The notes: a model not told the origin generated them from the letters alone. A DNA stretch of 64,000 bases from Symbiodinium natans (GCA_905221605.1 CAJNDS010002183.1:490001-554000), one strand, 5' to 3'. Positions 20,442 through 30,605 are shown, counted from the first letter of the stretch. A program made the numbers and translations.

Positions 20442-20790
20442 GGGAATTCCCTTTTATTCTCCCTTAAAGAGTGTATATATAGGGTACCCTATATCCCCTA
20501 TATCTATATATACCCTTTAAGGGATTATATCGGGTACCCTATACCTTTAAGGCATGTCATAGGGGTACCCTATACCCCCCCCCTATAGATACCCTTTTAA
20601 GGGATTATCTAGGGTACCCTATATAATCCCTGAAAGGGCATATTTAGGGTACCCTATATGCATATATATATATATACCCTTTCAGGGATTATATAGGGTA
20701 CCCTATATAATCCCTTACATGGCATACCCTTTAAGGGATTATATGGGGGGCCCCCCCCCCCCCCCCCCCCCTTTGCCCTACTAACCAGCA
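20432..20790 (+). mobile_element. Expanded MITE-like element, family C
   Basis: A family C copy whose centre is amplified: TATACCCTTTAAGGGATTAT and its complement recur several times, plus a poly-C run. Ends CAGGGAATGAGGGAATT and CCCTACTAACCAG. Confidence 0.7.
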
Positions 20791-20791
20791 G

Positions 20792-20866
20792 TAAGAGGAT
20801 CATGCGCCTCGTGGCCTGGATGCCGGCGGAAGGTCGGCGGGAGCTGCAAGAGGCCTGCCTTAGGGC
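20792..20866 (+). CDS. Predicted exon, unassigned
   Basis: Just after the family C element the frame reads RIMRLVAWMPAEGRRELQEA. The element end AACCAGCAGTAAGAG supplies possible acceptor AGs. Confidence 0.5.
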
Positions 20867-21453
20867 TTTTGGGGTTTAGGGTTTAGGGTTTTTGGGGTTT
20901 AGGGTGTTTGGGGTTTAGGGTTTTTGGGGTTTAGGGTTATTTGGGTAATTTGGGAAATTTGGGTTATTCGGGTTATTCGGGTTATTTGGGTTATTCGGGT
21001 TATTCGGGTTATTCGGGTTTAGGGTTTACAGGGTTTACAGGGTTTTAGGGTCCTCAGGGCTTAGGGTTTGTAGGTTTTTAGGGTTCGTTGGGGTTCGGAT
21101 TTAGGGTTTAGGGTTTATAGGGTTTGGGGTTTTCAGGGTTTATAGGGTGCGTAGGGTTTATAGGGTTTAGGGTGTACAGGGTTTATAGGGATTTTGGGGG
21201 GTTTTATAGGGTTTATGGGGTTTATGGGATTTATAGAGTTTAGGGTTTGGGGTTTAGGGTCTTTACTTGTCTGGACGTGTCTACATAGGGTGTCTGGGTG
21301 GTGTAGAGTCGAGAGGGCTTAGGACTCAGGGTCTAAGGGTTTAGGGCTAAGGGCCTATTCTGCTGTAGGATTGGGTTTCAGAAAGTTTGGGGCTTAGAGC
21401 TTACAGGATTTTGCAGCCTAAAACCTAAACCCTAAACCCTAAACTGCTGGCAG

Positions 21454-21537
21454 GTCTTGGTTGAGGACTGCTCCGAGGAAGAGGTCTTGCGCAGTGTGAT
21501 GCTCATCAAGCCCCTGCCGAGTGATGCCTCTAAACGG
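21454..21537 (+). CDS. Predicted exon, unassigned
   Basis: Acceptor CTGCTGGCAG, then VLVEDCSEEEVLRSVMLIKP and LPSDASKR. Strong composition; flanked by CCCTAAA upstream and TTTAGGG downstream. Confidence 0.55.
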
Positions 21538-21921
21538 TTTAGGGTTTAGGGTTTAGGAGGACTCAGAGTAGTCCCTTTGTTCACGTTTCTTTAAGTTTTA
21601 GGCTCCCTTCTACGCCCCTTTTTAAACCAACAAGGGCACGCTATGTTTATTCCTAAGTTACTCTTGGGTTTAGACTCATGGGATCCAAATACCTATAGTG
21701 TTTGCTTAAGAACCCCACCGAACGATTCTTGCGTGCACGGGCAATCTAGGGATTGTTGTTTCAGACTCTTTTGCGGGATTCTGAAGCAAATAGTAGATAC
21801 GGAAGCCTAGAAAGGACCACGATTATCCCTGTATCGTCTGAACTACCCCAAATGACCCCTTGCAACTAATTCGACCCCTATTGTAGCCCCAAAAGCCCAA
21901 GCCTCAAGGTCTTGTCGGCAG

Positions 21922-22086
21922 AGTCCGTACCCACTGCGACGAAACCGTCAAGCGAGCTCACCAGATGTCCTGACCTCAGGACCTCAGGTACCGCCATCTG
22001 CCAGAACAAGCTTCAATGTGATCTTTTGTCTAAGGTTGGCATCAAGGGCCGAACACATGGGCCTTAAACTACTTCCTTTTGGGTAA
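21922..22086 (+). CDS. Predicted exon, unassigned
   Basis: Acceptor CTTGTCGGCAG, then SPYPLRRNRQASSPDVLTSG. A GT donor after CCTCAG (GTACCG) would give a 69 bp exon; the frame otherwise stays open to 22086. Confidence 0.45.
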   Translation, partial: SPYPLRRNRQASSPDVLTSGPQVPPSARTSFNVIFCLRLASRAEHMGLKLLPFG

Positions 22087-22380
22087 TAGTCTAGGGCCTC
22101 TATTCCCACAAACCCTACCTCGGACCCGGGTTTGAAACAATGAAACCCCCAAACCCCAGCGACAAGAAATGAGAAGATCAACTGCTCATATGCCTCCGAA
22201 ATTAGGGGTACCTTATTGGGCTCTTTTATCATAAGGGGATCCTACTATTTGGGGGGGCGTTTTTTAGGGGTCCCCTATTTTCGTAAACCCAGCATTTTAC
22301 CGTTCTAGTTCAATAGGCGCCTAAACCCTAAACCCTAAACCCTAAACCCTAAACCCTAAACCCTAAACCCTAGAGTACGT

Positions 22381-22470
22381 AACCTTCCGACTCTGGTGAG
22401 GCAGCGGCTCTCTCCGGAAATCTGGGAAGGGCTGATGCTTCTCCAGCTGTCCGGGCCCTGCCGGGGTTTA
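22381..22470 (+). CDS. Predicted exon, unassigned
   Basis: Frame NLPTLVRQRLSPEIWEGLML and LQLSGPCRG between a CCCTAAA array and a TTTAGGG array. Confidence 0.5.
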
Positions 22471-22529
22471 GGGTTTAGGGTTTAGGGTTTAGGGTTTAGG
22501 GTTTAGGGTTTAGGGCTTAGGGCCAAGGG

Positions 22530-22592
22530 ATCCTGAAGCCTCTTGAGCTGCGTGGAATTTGCTGGTACGAATTTAAAGCACAGCCCCCCCTA
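22530..22592 (+). CDS. Predicted exon, unassigned
   Basis: Frame LKPLELRGICWYEFKAQPPL between two TTTAGGG arrays. Splice sites are not obvious. Confidence 0.35.
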
Positions 22593-22974
22593 GGGTTCAG
22601 GGTTTAGGGTTTAGGGTTTAGGGCTTAGGGTTTAGGGTTTAGGGAAACCTTGAACCCCTGCAAAACCCCGGCAAAGCCAAAAGGTCTGCAAAGCCTAAAC
22701 CCGGAACCCCACAGAATCCAAAAATCCCGAACTCTCAGGGTCCATGTACACACATCGTATATACTTGGGCCCGAAAAGCTACTATGTGGGAACCCCTTTA
22801 AGGCCCAAGTAGATGGACCCTTAGGCAAAGCCCTACAAAAGCCCAAAAACCCTAAGGGCCCTGCTAGCCCGGGGCCATGCTCCGCCTGAGCAACCCCCAC
22901 CCCCCTCTCCCCAGTATAAATAAATAAATAAATATATATATATATATATATATGTATATACATAAGCAATTCAA

Positions 22975-23160
22975 TACACACGTATGTATATATAATATAA
23001 TATAAGATTTTACAATACAATATCTGGGATAGCATAACAGAATTTTAACAACTAAACTCAATACACACGTATATATATATATATATGTAATATATATATA
23101 TATAAGATTTTGCAATACAATATCTGAGATAGCATAACCGAATTTTAAAAACTAAACTAT
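22975..23160. repeat. Tandem duplication of an AT-rich unit
   Basis: Two copies of about 90 bp with shared blocks ACAATACAATATCTG and GATAGCATAAC; a TA microsatellite separates them. Confidence 0.75.
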
Positions 23161-23506
23161 ATAACACATATATATATATATTATGTAGAAACCACAAGCC
23201 AACCTGAAAACCCTCAAGCCCCGAGACCCAACCAACACAAGCAGCAGCCCCAAGAGCCCGAAGAAAAAACCTAAATGCCCTAAACCCCTAAACCCTAAAC
23301 CCTAAACCCTAAATGCTATTAGGGTTTAGGGTTGCCCTAAGCGCCCTCAGGGTTCAGGGTTCCCCTCAACGCCCTTAGGGGTTACTGTTCCCCTCAACGC
23401 CCTTAGGGCTGCGGGTTGTTCAGGGTTGAGGGTTTAGGGTTTAGGGTTTAGGGTTTAGGGTTTAGGGTTTAGGGTTTAGGGTTTAGGGTTACCCAAAAGC
23501 CCCCAG

Positions 23507-23618
23507 GCTGTGGGGTGCCAATGAAGCCATAGCGACTCGGCTGGCCTCGTCGCTCCGAACGTCCGACTGGCCTGTGCCACCCTCAGCCGCAGAAAACACG
23601 TGGGTACTCGGAGTTAGG
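23507..23618 (+). CDS. Predicted exon, unassigned
   Basis: Acceptor AGCCCCCAG, one base, then LWGANEAIATRLASSLRTSD and WPVPPSAAENTWVLG. Among the clearest unassigned exons. Confidence 0.55.
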
Positions 23619-23785
23619 GTTTAGGGTTTAGGGTTTAGGGTTTAGGGTTTAGCGTTTAGGGTTTAGGGTTTAGGGTTGAGGGTTGAGGGTTGAGGGTTTA
23701 TGGGGTTTACGCGGTTTATGGGGTTTATAGGGTTTATGGAGGCTTGTTATGGGGTTTATGGGGTTTACAGGGTTTATAGGGATTA

Positions 23786-23900
23786 GGGTTGGAGGTTCAG
23801 GGGTACTTATATCCCCAATTGCATGTCTACTTATAACCTACTTGGGGGACTTAGGGGGCTTATAAGTACAGTTGTAGTGGGGGTTATAAGTACCCTGAAC
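23786..23900 (+). mobile_element. MITE-like element, family B, diverged copy
   Basis: GGGGTACTTATATCCCCAAT and GGGTTATAAGTACCCTGAAC are diverged inverted ends of the family B element. Confidence 0.55.
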
Positions 23901-23906
23901 CCCCGA

Positions 23907-23978
23907 AGTAGTTCTCTAAACGGTTTTGAGGTTCCCTGTAAAATGGACCCCCATTTCCTGGCCTAACCTAGAGAACGA
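23907..23978 (+). mobile_element. MITE-like element, family G copy
   Basis: Ends AGTAGTTCTCTAAACG and CCTAGAGAACGAG. Other copies: 40720-40815, 42351-42450, 61172-61276. Confidence 0.55.
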
Positions 23979-24368
23979 GCCATAATTTCCGGGTTGTTCA
24001 GGTTCTTCTTGCTGTTAGGTTTAGGGTTTCTAGGGCTCTATGTGCTTTGGGTTTAGGGTTTGGGGTCTACCCTGCAGAAAGGGGAGTGTACCTTGATCCT
24101 TGGTATGTTTCCTTTTTTGAGGCAGAGCATATCGGATTATTCCTTTCTTTAGCGTGTAAAGGAGGGTTTCCACCGGTTTCCAGTTTCCAGGGCTTTCAGG
24201 CCTTATAGGATCTAGCTTGTATCCCTGAACTTCCTGAACCCAGCCTAAACCCTAAACCCTAAACCCTAAACCCTAAACCCTAAACCCTAAACCCTAAACC
24301 CTAAACCCTAAACCCTAAACCCTGTAGAGTTTAGGATTCCGGGTTCCCTCGGACCACGTGTCAGCCAG

Positions 24369-24431
24369 GAGTATACAGACCTTAGAGTGGGCTTGGTAGC
24401 TGAGAGGTACAGGGTCTGGGTGCCCTTGTAA
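24369..24431 (+). CDS. Predicted exon, unassigned
   Basis: Acceptor TGTCAGCCAG, then EYTDLRVGLVAERYRVWVPL and TAA; a GT donor (TTG|GTAGCT) could end it earlier. Confidence 0.45.
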   Translation, partial: EYTDLRVGLVAERYRVWVPL

Positions 24432-24660
24432 AGCCAAACTTAAAAAAACAAAAACGGGTACTCTGATTCTTTGGGCTGCCAAGCAGAATCAGCGACATGA
24501 ACGGCCCTTGTAATAGCACACCCTGTGAATAGCTTTCTTAAAACCCTGCACCCTAAACCTCGATTATGGAGGAGCCAGGCCTTGGCCCTAAACCCTGAAC
24601 CCTAAACCCTAAACCCCAAACCCTAAACCCTAAACCCTAAACCCTAAACCCTAAGCCCTA

Positions 24661-24763
24661 ACTGGAGGAGCCAGACCTGGGTCAGAGCCTGTCGCAGACG
24701 CTCTCACAGCTTGCCGGCGCAAAGGCCAGGCCCCCCTTGGGGTCGGCACAATTACTAATAGTC
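24661..24763 (+). CDS. Predicted exon, unassigned
   Basis: Frame LEEPDLGQSLSQTLSQLAGA and KARPPLGSAQLLI following a CCCTAAA array. Confidence 0.5.
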
Positions 24764-25043
24764 TTCGGTTTGCGGGTTAGGGGTTTAGGGTTTAGGGTTT
24801 GGTTTGCGGTTTCTCTAACCCCCTTTTGAATTGGTTTATATTTCATGTTTGTCTATATAAACCCAATTCAGTTTTAAGCATATTGTGTGTTGTAAGGTGC
24901 TAAGGGCAGTGTAGGCTTAAGGTCCATTTGTTTAGGGTTCACAGGGTTAGGGTTTGTGGGGAATAGGAACTTTAGACTCCATGTGCCCACTCTCCTCTTC
25001 AAGCTTGCATTATTCCCACCAACAATTCCCTGTGAATCTGCAG

Positions 25044-25123
25044 GCAGAGGGGTTGTAAGCACCTGCCGTTTCGGAACTCGCCAGAACCACATCACAGACC
25101 CATTGTCTTTGCACCAGAGTTAG
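25044..25123 (+). CDS. Predicted exon, strand uncertain
   Basis: Acceptor GAATCTGCAG, then RGVVSTCRFGTRQNHITDPL to TAG. The minus strand also carries a 73-codon frame; + is preferred by context. Confidence 0.4.
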
Positions 25124-25144
25124 AGGCGCAGTTTCGGAAGGGGG

Positions 25145-25272
25145 GGGTGGACGATGTCAGGCATCCGGAACCACCTCCAACCTGCCCGGTGCTTAGCATG
25201 AGGTGGCCGGATTCGACTTGCTTTGGGCTTAATTGGGCTTCGTACGGACTTTGGGATTGCTGGCGTTTAGGT
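25145..25272 (+). CDS. Predicted exon, unassigned
   Basis: Open frame with DVRHPEPPPTCPVLSMRWPD and STCFGLNWASYGLWDC. A donor ATGAG|GTGGCC would shorten it. Confidence 0.4.
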
Positions 25273-25530
25273 CAAAACCTAGGGTTTAGGGTTTAGGGCT
25301 TAGGGTGGTACGTCCAGTAGCTTCTAGTCATTAGAGGAGAATGTTGGTACTCAAATATCCACTCTTGTATTCGGGACAGGGTCTGACCGCGGAGGCGCGT
25401 GGGCCGCATGTGTTGAGGGTTCGGGGTTTAGTTTATTAGGGCTTTAGGGTTGAAGAGTTTAGGGTTGCGGGTTGATGGTTGAGGGTTGAGGGTTCAGGGT
25501 TTAGGAAGTTTGTGGAATCTGCGGTTGCAG

Positions 25531-25638
25531 TGCTTTGACATGGACGTGTTGCTGGAGGAGCTGGCTCTTGCGCCGGACGACTCCCTGACAGTTCCGTCCA
25601 GCCGTGTCAAATCGCGATGTGCAGGTGGGAAGCCCTAA
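25531..25638 (+). CDS. Predicted exon, unassigned
   Basis: Acceptor GCGGTTGCAG, then CFDMDVLLEELALAPDDSLT and VPSSRVKSRCA with a donor GCAG|GTGGGA. Acidic amphipathic start. Confidence 0.6.
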   Translation, partial: CFDMDVLLEELALAPDDSLTVPSSRVKSRCAGGKP

Positions 25639-25681
25639 GCCGTAAACCCTAACCCTGAGCCCTAAACCACCCACCAAACGC

Positions 25682-25770
25682 ATGTGCTGGGGCAGCTGAC
25701 AGCAAGAGCATCCAACAGGAAAGTAGGGATCAAGTTCTCAGATGGACGTGCAAACCCTTCAAACCCAACC
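25682..25770 (+). CDS. Predicted exon, unassigned
   Basis: Frame VLGQLTARASNRKVGIKFSD after a CCCTAAA-type tract; acceptor uncertain (TGGGGCAG lies inside). Confidence 0.4.
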
Positions 25771-25802
25771 CTAAACGCCCACCCGCGCCCTACCCCCCCC
25801 TA

Positions 25803-25894
25803 GGACATTTTGTATTTTCCTTTAACGGTTTAAGAGGATCATATTGAGGAATATGTTTCGGAAAATTTCAAGAGCCATCCTAGACAGAAGTGGG
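25803..25894 (+). mobile_element. MITE-like element, family K copy
   Basis: CTAGGACATTTTGTATTTTC and GAGCCATCCTAGA ends, with GGTTTAAGAGGATCATATTG. Longer copies at 62661-62826 and 42328-42540. Confidence 0.55.
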
Positions 25895-26001
25895 TTTCCC
25901 TGCCTGCACCCGGTTCTTGGCGGGCGGCAGCCGGCGGCAGCAACAAGTAGGACCCCTAAACCCTAAACCCTAAACCCTAAACCCTAAACCCTCTAGTACA
26001 G

Positions 26002-26100
26002 CGCGAGCCCAGGCTGGGTCGCTTCACGCTGGCTCCACAGGTTCGAGCTCCGGTTCCCTCCTTCGAGCTCCTGGGCACCAACAAGAATTTTACTGGAGGG
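26002..26100 (+). CDS. Predicted exon, unassigned
   Basis: Acceptor CTAGTACAG, then REPRLGRFTLAPQVRAPVPS and FELLGTNKNFTGG. May end at CCACAG|GTTCGA. Confidence 0.5.
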
Positions 26101-26417
26101 TTTAGGGTTTAGGGTTTGGGGTTTAGGGTTTAGGGTTTGGGGTTTAGGGTTTAGGGTTTGGGGTTTAGGGTTTAGGGTTCAGGGTTTAGGGTTGTTTTCC
26201 ATGAATACAAACCAAAAGAAACAAAAATGTTTATTAAGGTTCTAAGGGGAGTAGAGTTAGGTGAGGGGCTTCGGGGTCTCTTTATAGGGGCTATTGGGTG
26301 CTGTAGGGTGTTATAGGGTTTCGGGCTTAAGCTTCGCGGTCTCTTTATCGGGAATATGGGGTTTCAGGGGTTTAGTTTTTTGTTGCAGGGTCGGGTGAGG
26401 AGTGTAGTTTGGGTTCG

Positions 26418-26620
26418 GTATGATATCTAGGACCAGGCCAGTGCTCGCAGCCCTTGTCAGCCGAGATTTTGAGCGCGTGTCATCTGATGATCTGGCTTCT
26501 TGGCAACGCTCCAGGTTTCGTGTTCCCGCGGTCTCCACCGGTCATGTTGTCGCGAAGCCATCGCGGCCTCTTCAGTCCGTCTGCCCCGTTGGGTTTGAAG
26601 TCTTTGAGGGAGGCGACCCT
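26418..26620 (+). CDS. Coding-like island, frame uncertain
   Basis: Two + frames are open for 60 codons (LAALVSRDFERVSSDDLASW or LSACHLMIWLLGNAPGFVFP) and a minus frame too. Followed by a CCCTATAAA-type array. Confidence 0.35.
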
Positions 26621-26629
26621 AAACCCTAA

Positions 26630-26720
26630 GCCCTATAAACCCTATAAGCCCTATAAACCCTATAAACCCTATAAACCCTATAAACCCTATAAACCCTATG
26701 AACCCTATAAACCCCATAAA
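26630..26720 (-). repeat. Variant array CCCTATAAA
   Basis: Nine-base units (CCCTATAAA), homogenised, passing into CCCTAAA at 26727. The same variant on the other strand (TTTATAGGG) occurs at 58006-58130. Confidence 0.9.
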
Positions 26721-26781
26721 CCCTATAAACCCTAAACCCTAAACCCTAAACCCTAAACCCTAAACCCTAAACCCTAAACCC

Positions 26782-26866
26782 TTCGCTCCGCACCTTGGGT
26801 TGGGCTTGTCGCCAAGCCGTCGACCATAAGTGAGGCCTCCCTGAATTGTCCTTTAAAGGCACGGTT
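26782..26866 (+). CDS. Predicted exon, unassigned
   Basis: Frame APWVGLVAKPSTISEASLNC between CCCTAAA and TTTAGGG arrays. Confidence 0.45.
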
Positions 26867-26980
26867 TAGGGTTTAGGGTTTAGGGTTTAGGGTTTAGGGT
26901 TTAGGGTTTAGGGTTTAGGGTTTAGGGTTTAGGGTTTAGAGTTTAGGACATTGCGTTCAATTCTCTCATCCTCTCACCAG

Positions 26981-27013
26981 AAAGTCCGCCCACGCAGCGA
27001 GAATTAAAGGCCC
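26981..27013 (+). CDS. Predicted small exon
   Basis: Acceptor CTCTCACCAG and donor CCG|GTAGAC bracket KSAHAARIKGP. Confidence 0.4.
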
Positions 27014-27238
27014 GGTAGACGTGTGGTTCAGGGACTAGATTGAGGGCTTGGGCTCTGTAGAATTTAGGGTTTTGGTTTTAGAGTGTAGCGTTCGTAGGGT
27101 TAAACCAGGGTGCGGGCGATAGAGTTTCGGGTTAAGCCGAAAAAATGTTGTACAGGGTTCTCTTGCTACGGTTACTACGGTTATAGGGTTGTAGGTGTTG
27201 CAGGGTTGTACGGTGATAGGGCCTGAGTTGCACTGCAG

Positions 27239-27287
27239 GTTCCACTTGCAGAGCTTGGCAGAGGAGAAGGTTCCGCGACGACCTCAG
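27239..27287 (+). CDS. Predicted exon, frame uncertain
   Basis: Acceptor GCACTGCAG and donor CAG|GTTCAG. The preferred frame reads FHLQSLAEEKVPRRPQ; VPLAELGRGEGSATTS is also open. Confidence 0.45.
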
Positions 27288-27539
27288 GTTCAGAGCTGAT
27301 TAACCTTAAACCCCTTAAACCCTACACCCTAAACCCTCAACCCGAAAAGGGTTTAGGGCCCTTGACCCTTTCCCCTTAACCCTGAAACACAAAATCCAAA
27401 CCTTGAAGCTCCAAACCCTAGAGCCACGAAAGGGGTTTAGGGTTTAGGGTTTAGGGTTTAGGGTTTAGGGTTTAGGGTTTAGGGTTTAGGGTTTAGGGTT
27501 TAGGGTTTAGGGTTTAGGGTTTAGGGCCCCTACATCCTA

Positions 27540-27815
27540 AACATCCTGAACCACAAAACCGTGTAGAGCCCTTGCTGAAACCCTTGTCTCTGGCTTACCA
27601 AAGCCCTTTGACCCCAAAACCCTAAACCCTCTAAACCCTAAAGCCCCCAAACCTTCAAAACCCTATACCCTAAACCCTCTAAACCCTAAAAGCCTTAAAC
27701 CCATAACAACCTTTAACAAAAACCTAAAACAAAAATAAACGCAGCAACCCTTACCAATCCCTTTAAAACTCTTTATGAAAAGGGGACGAAACAAACAAGA
27801 ACAACTAAAACGGAC
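27540..27815. other. A-rich non-coding stretch
   Basis: Degenerate telomere-like units then A-rich sequence without a frame. Nothing else seen. Confidence 0.5.
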
Positions 27816-28137
27816 CCTAAACCCTAAACCCTAAACCCTGAACCCTGAACCCTGAACCCTGAACCCTGAACCCTCAACCCTCAACCCTCAACCCTCCACC
27901 CTCAACCCTAAACCCTAAACCCTAAACCCTAAACCCTAAACCCTCACCCTAAACCCTAAACCCTAAACCCCAAACCCCAAACCCCAAACCCTAAACCCTA
28001 AACCCTAAACCCCAAACCCTAAACCCTAAACCCCAAACCCTAAACCCTGAACCCAAACCCTAAACCCTAAACCCTAAACCCTAAACCCTAAATCCTAAAC
28101 CCTAAACCCTAAACCCTAAACCCTAAACCCTAAACCC
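27815..28137 (-). repeat. Long mixed CCCTAAA array
   Basis: About 45 units including blocks of CCCTGAA, CCCTCAA and CCCCAAA variants in runs. Confidence 0.9.
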
Positions 28138-28156
28138 CGGCCCGCCGCGAGTCCAG

Positions 28157-28227
28157 AGCTGGAGTTCCGGCTCTTCGTGGAGAACGCCTGCGCCGGTCCC
28201 ATCACACCGGCAGAGGCCCATTCTTGA
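28157..28227 (+). CDS. Predicted exon, unassigned
   Basis: Acceptor GCGAGTCCAG, then LEFRLFVENACAGPITPAEA to TGA at 28225-28227. Confidence 0.5.
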
Positions 28228-28666
28228 GGTTTAGGGTTTAGAGTTTAGGGTTTCGGGATTCGGGTTCGGGTTTAGGGTTTAGGGTTTGGAGTTCCTCTTA
28301 GGTTTTTTGTTTGATAAGGGTTACTGGCTTGGTAGCGCAAGGGCACCCTTTTGCCCTTTTATTGTTCTAGGTTCTTTTAGGGTGTTTAGGGTGTTAAGGG
28401 TGTTGCTTTGGGGCGCGCTTTGTACGGTTTAGGGTTTATAGGGGTTAGGGTTTAGGGTTTAGGGTTTAGGGTTTAGGGTTCTTGAGGTTTTCTGCTTGGC
28501 TTGTTTTTTGGGCTTATGGGGCTTAGCGTTTTCGGGAAGAGGGTGAGGCTTTGGGCCCTGAAGGTGGTAGGTTTAGGGTTGATGGTTGAGGGTTGAGGGT
28601 TGAGAGTTTAGGGTTTAGGGCTCCGAGCGTCTTTGGGTGAGAGGGTCTATAGGGGTTTAGGGGCAG

Positions 28667-28744
28667 CTGATCACGCAGCCCAAGGTGGAGATTCTTGAGC
28701 ATCCACGCGTTTCTGTGACCTTTGAAGCTCTGTATCTGAAATAG
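28667..28744 (+). CDS. Predicted exon, unassigned
   Basis: Acceptor AGGGGCAG, then LITQPKVEILEHPRVSVTFE and ALYLK with TAG at 28742-28744. Either a terminal exon or one with an earlier donor. Confidence 0.55.
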   Translation: MITQPKVEILEHPRVSVTFEALYLK

Positions 28745-29089
28745 GGCTGGAGGGGGGTTTGGCGGTTAGAGTAACCCGAAACCCTAAATCTGAAAACACT
28801 AAATCCTAAAGCTCGAAACCCCACTTGCAAAGCCTTTTTTAAAAAGGCCTATAAATAAATAAGCTCCAATCCTTCTCCCTGAACGCAATGAGGCCTTCAA
28901 CCCTTAACCTTAAATTTCCCCCCCTCAAGAGTATTACTAGGGGGTGTCAACTCTAAACCCTAAACCCTAACCTCTAAATCCTAAACCCTAAACCCTAAAC
29001 CCTAAACCCTAAACCCTAAACCCTAAACCCTAAACCCTAAACCCTAAACCCTAAACCCTAAACCCTAAACCGCAAATGCCACGTGGCAG

Positions 29090-29164
29090 GTTCTGGAACT
29101 TCCTCTCTACGCTGCCAGGACCGACTACGGCTTCGAGTACGTGCTTCTTGGTTGCCCTCAATGA
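29090..29164 (+). CDS. Predicted exon, unassigned
   Basis: Acceptor CCACGTGGCAG, then VLELPLYAARTDYGFEYVLL; a donor CTTG|GTTGCC is likely before the TGA at 29162-29164. Confidence 0.55.
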   Translation, partial: VLELPLYAARTDYGFEYVLLGCPQ

Positions 29165-29242
29165 TACCTTTGTATAGGGTCTGGGGTTAGGGGTTTAGGG
29201 TTTAGGGTTCAGGGTTTAGGGCTAGTGATACCTTGGTCCTAC

Positions 29243-29390
29243 TGGTTCTTAGAGGGATTCGGGTTTAGGGTAGGGTTGAGGGTTCAGGGCAGTAGGGAAT
29301 GAGGGAATGAGGTACCCTAAAGAGTCCCTTAAAGGGTAGATACAGGGGTGTATAGGGTACATCATTCCCTCATTCCCTTCTAAGAACCAG
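29243..29390 (+). mobile_element. Family C element interrupted by telomere-type block
   Basis: Left end CTGGTTCTTAG is separated from TAGGGAATGAGGGAATGAGG by about 35 bp of degenerate TTTAGGG units; right end CATTCCCTTCTAAGAACCAG is intact. Confidence 0.7.
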
Positions 29391-29612
29391 CAGGTTGTTT
29401 TTGCTCCAGAAACGCCGTTATTCTAAACCCCACCAACCCCAAAGCAATTTTCCTCCTAAGCTACCTTGAGGCCTTCCTTAAACCCGAAACCCTAGGCCCT
29501 GAACCTTTAACCCTAAACCCTGAACCCAAAACCCTAAACCCTCTAAACCCTCTCAACCATACACCCTAAACCCTGAACCCTAAACCCTGAACCCTAAACC
29601 CTAAACCCTAAA

Positions 29613-30395
29613 CCCGGCGGCGACGGAGCCGGGCAGTTCCTTGTCTGCCCCGCGCGCGAAGGCTGGCGTACCGAACTCTTCGATGGAGCGTTCTGCCACG
29701 CCGTTCGCTGGCGCCTGGGTGTGCCGACCACCTCAGCGGGCCAAACCTGCCACATCCGCTGCCAGGCATCGGGCGGACGCTGTGCACAACCACTGGACCC
29801 GCTGGGCCACCACGCAGTCGTGTGCAAATACGGGGGATTCAAAACGTTCCGCCACTCCCGTCTTGTCCACGAACTGCGCGGTGTGCTCCGCGAGTCCGGG
29901 GCCGTTGTGCCGGCCCGTGAAGTTGAGGTGCCCGGATGGCAGCGTGCTGACGGCACGCGGGCGCGGCTAGACGTCGCGTTCGTGTGGGCAGGCCGTGAGT
30001 GCTATGCAGACGTCACCATCCGGCACCCATGCGCCGCCAAGTATGTCCGACAGGCGGGTGCGCAGGACGGGGCTATGCTTCGTCTTGCGGAGGCTGGAAA
30101 GCGGTCGCGCTACCCTGCTGTCGCCGCCGCGCGGCTGGATGCGGTCGAGCCCTTCGCCGTTGAGACATTCGGCCGGCTCGGGCCGAACGCGGTGCGCCTG
30201 CTCCGGACGGCGCGGCAGCAGGCGGCGGAGCAGCAGGCCCCGCATGCACGCTGGGCGGGCCCTGCCTTGCACCAGAAATGGCTCGCGTCCCTCAGCTGCT
30301 CGCTTCAGCAGGCCCTGTATGAGGCCTCGAGAGCTAGCTGGGGGTCGCGGGCCATCGCCCCTCCCGAAGCTGACCTGAGTGGGTTCGGGCGTTAG
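29613..30395 (+). CDS. Non-LTR retrotransposon, C-terminal fragment (zinc-binding and endonuclease-like region)
   Basis: The longest open frame of the window, about 260 codons to TAG at 30393-30395, and clearly richer in GC than its surroundings. The frame is already open at the edge of a CCCTAAA array, so the 5' part of the element is missing. Seen in order: a RWRLG motif, a cysteine/histidine cluster (CHIRC, then GHHAVVCKYGG), a RHSRLVHELR helix, and then ARLDVAFVWAGRECYADVT followed by IRHP. Known: this order, a Zn-binding knuckle with LGHHA..C followed by acidic residues in a restriction-endonuclease-like fold, is typical of the tail of reverse-transcriptase polyproteins of early-branching LINE elements common in dinoflagellates and other algae. 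Inferred: a 5'-truncated insertion. Reverse transcriptase motifs themselves are not in the window. The overlapping minus frames are shadows. Confidence 0.7.
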   Translation, partial: PGGDGAGQFLVCPAREGWRTELFDGAFCHAVRWRLGVPTTSAGQTCHIRCQASGGRCAQPLDPLGHHAVVCKYGGFKTFRHSRLVHELRGVLRESGAVVPAREVEVPGWQRADGTRARLDVAFVWAGRECYADVTIRHPCAAKYVRQAGAQDGAMLRLAEAGKRSRYPAVAAARLDAVEPFAVETFGRLGPNAVRLLRTARQQAAEQQAPHARWAGPALHQKWLASLSCSLQQALYEASRASWGSRAIAPPEADLSGFGR

Positions 30396-30512
30396 GGGTA
30401 GGTTGGGCCGGTCGTGGCGCTTTCACTAGTCTTAGTCTCACACAATGACAGCGTGCAGAACTTGAGTTTCGACCCTAAACCCTAAACCCTAAACCCTACA
30501 TAGGGGGCCGAG

Positions 30513-30600
30513 ACCGAGGCTTCCGAGCAAGATGCGCAGCTTCATGGCCAATCGCAACCTCGTGCCTCCCCCAGCCATCTGTGCCCCAAGGATCAGGGTC
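30513..30600 (+). CDS. Predicted exon, frame uncertain
   Basis: All three + frames are open across this island; ETEASEQDAQLHGQSQPRAS and MRSFMANRNLVPPPAICAP are the best. Acceptor AGATGCGCAG. Confidence 0.35.
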
Positions 30601-30605
30601 TAGGG

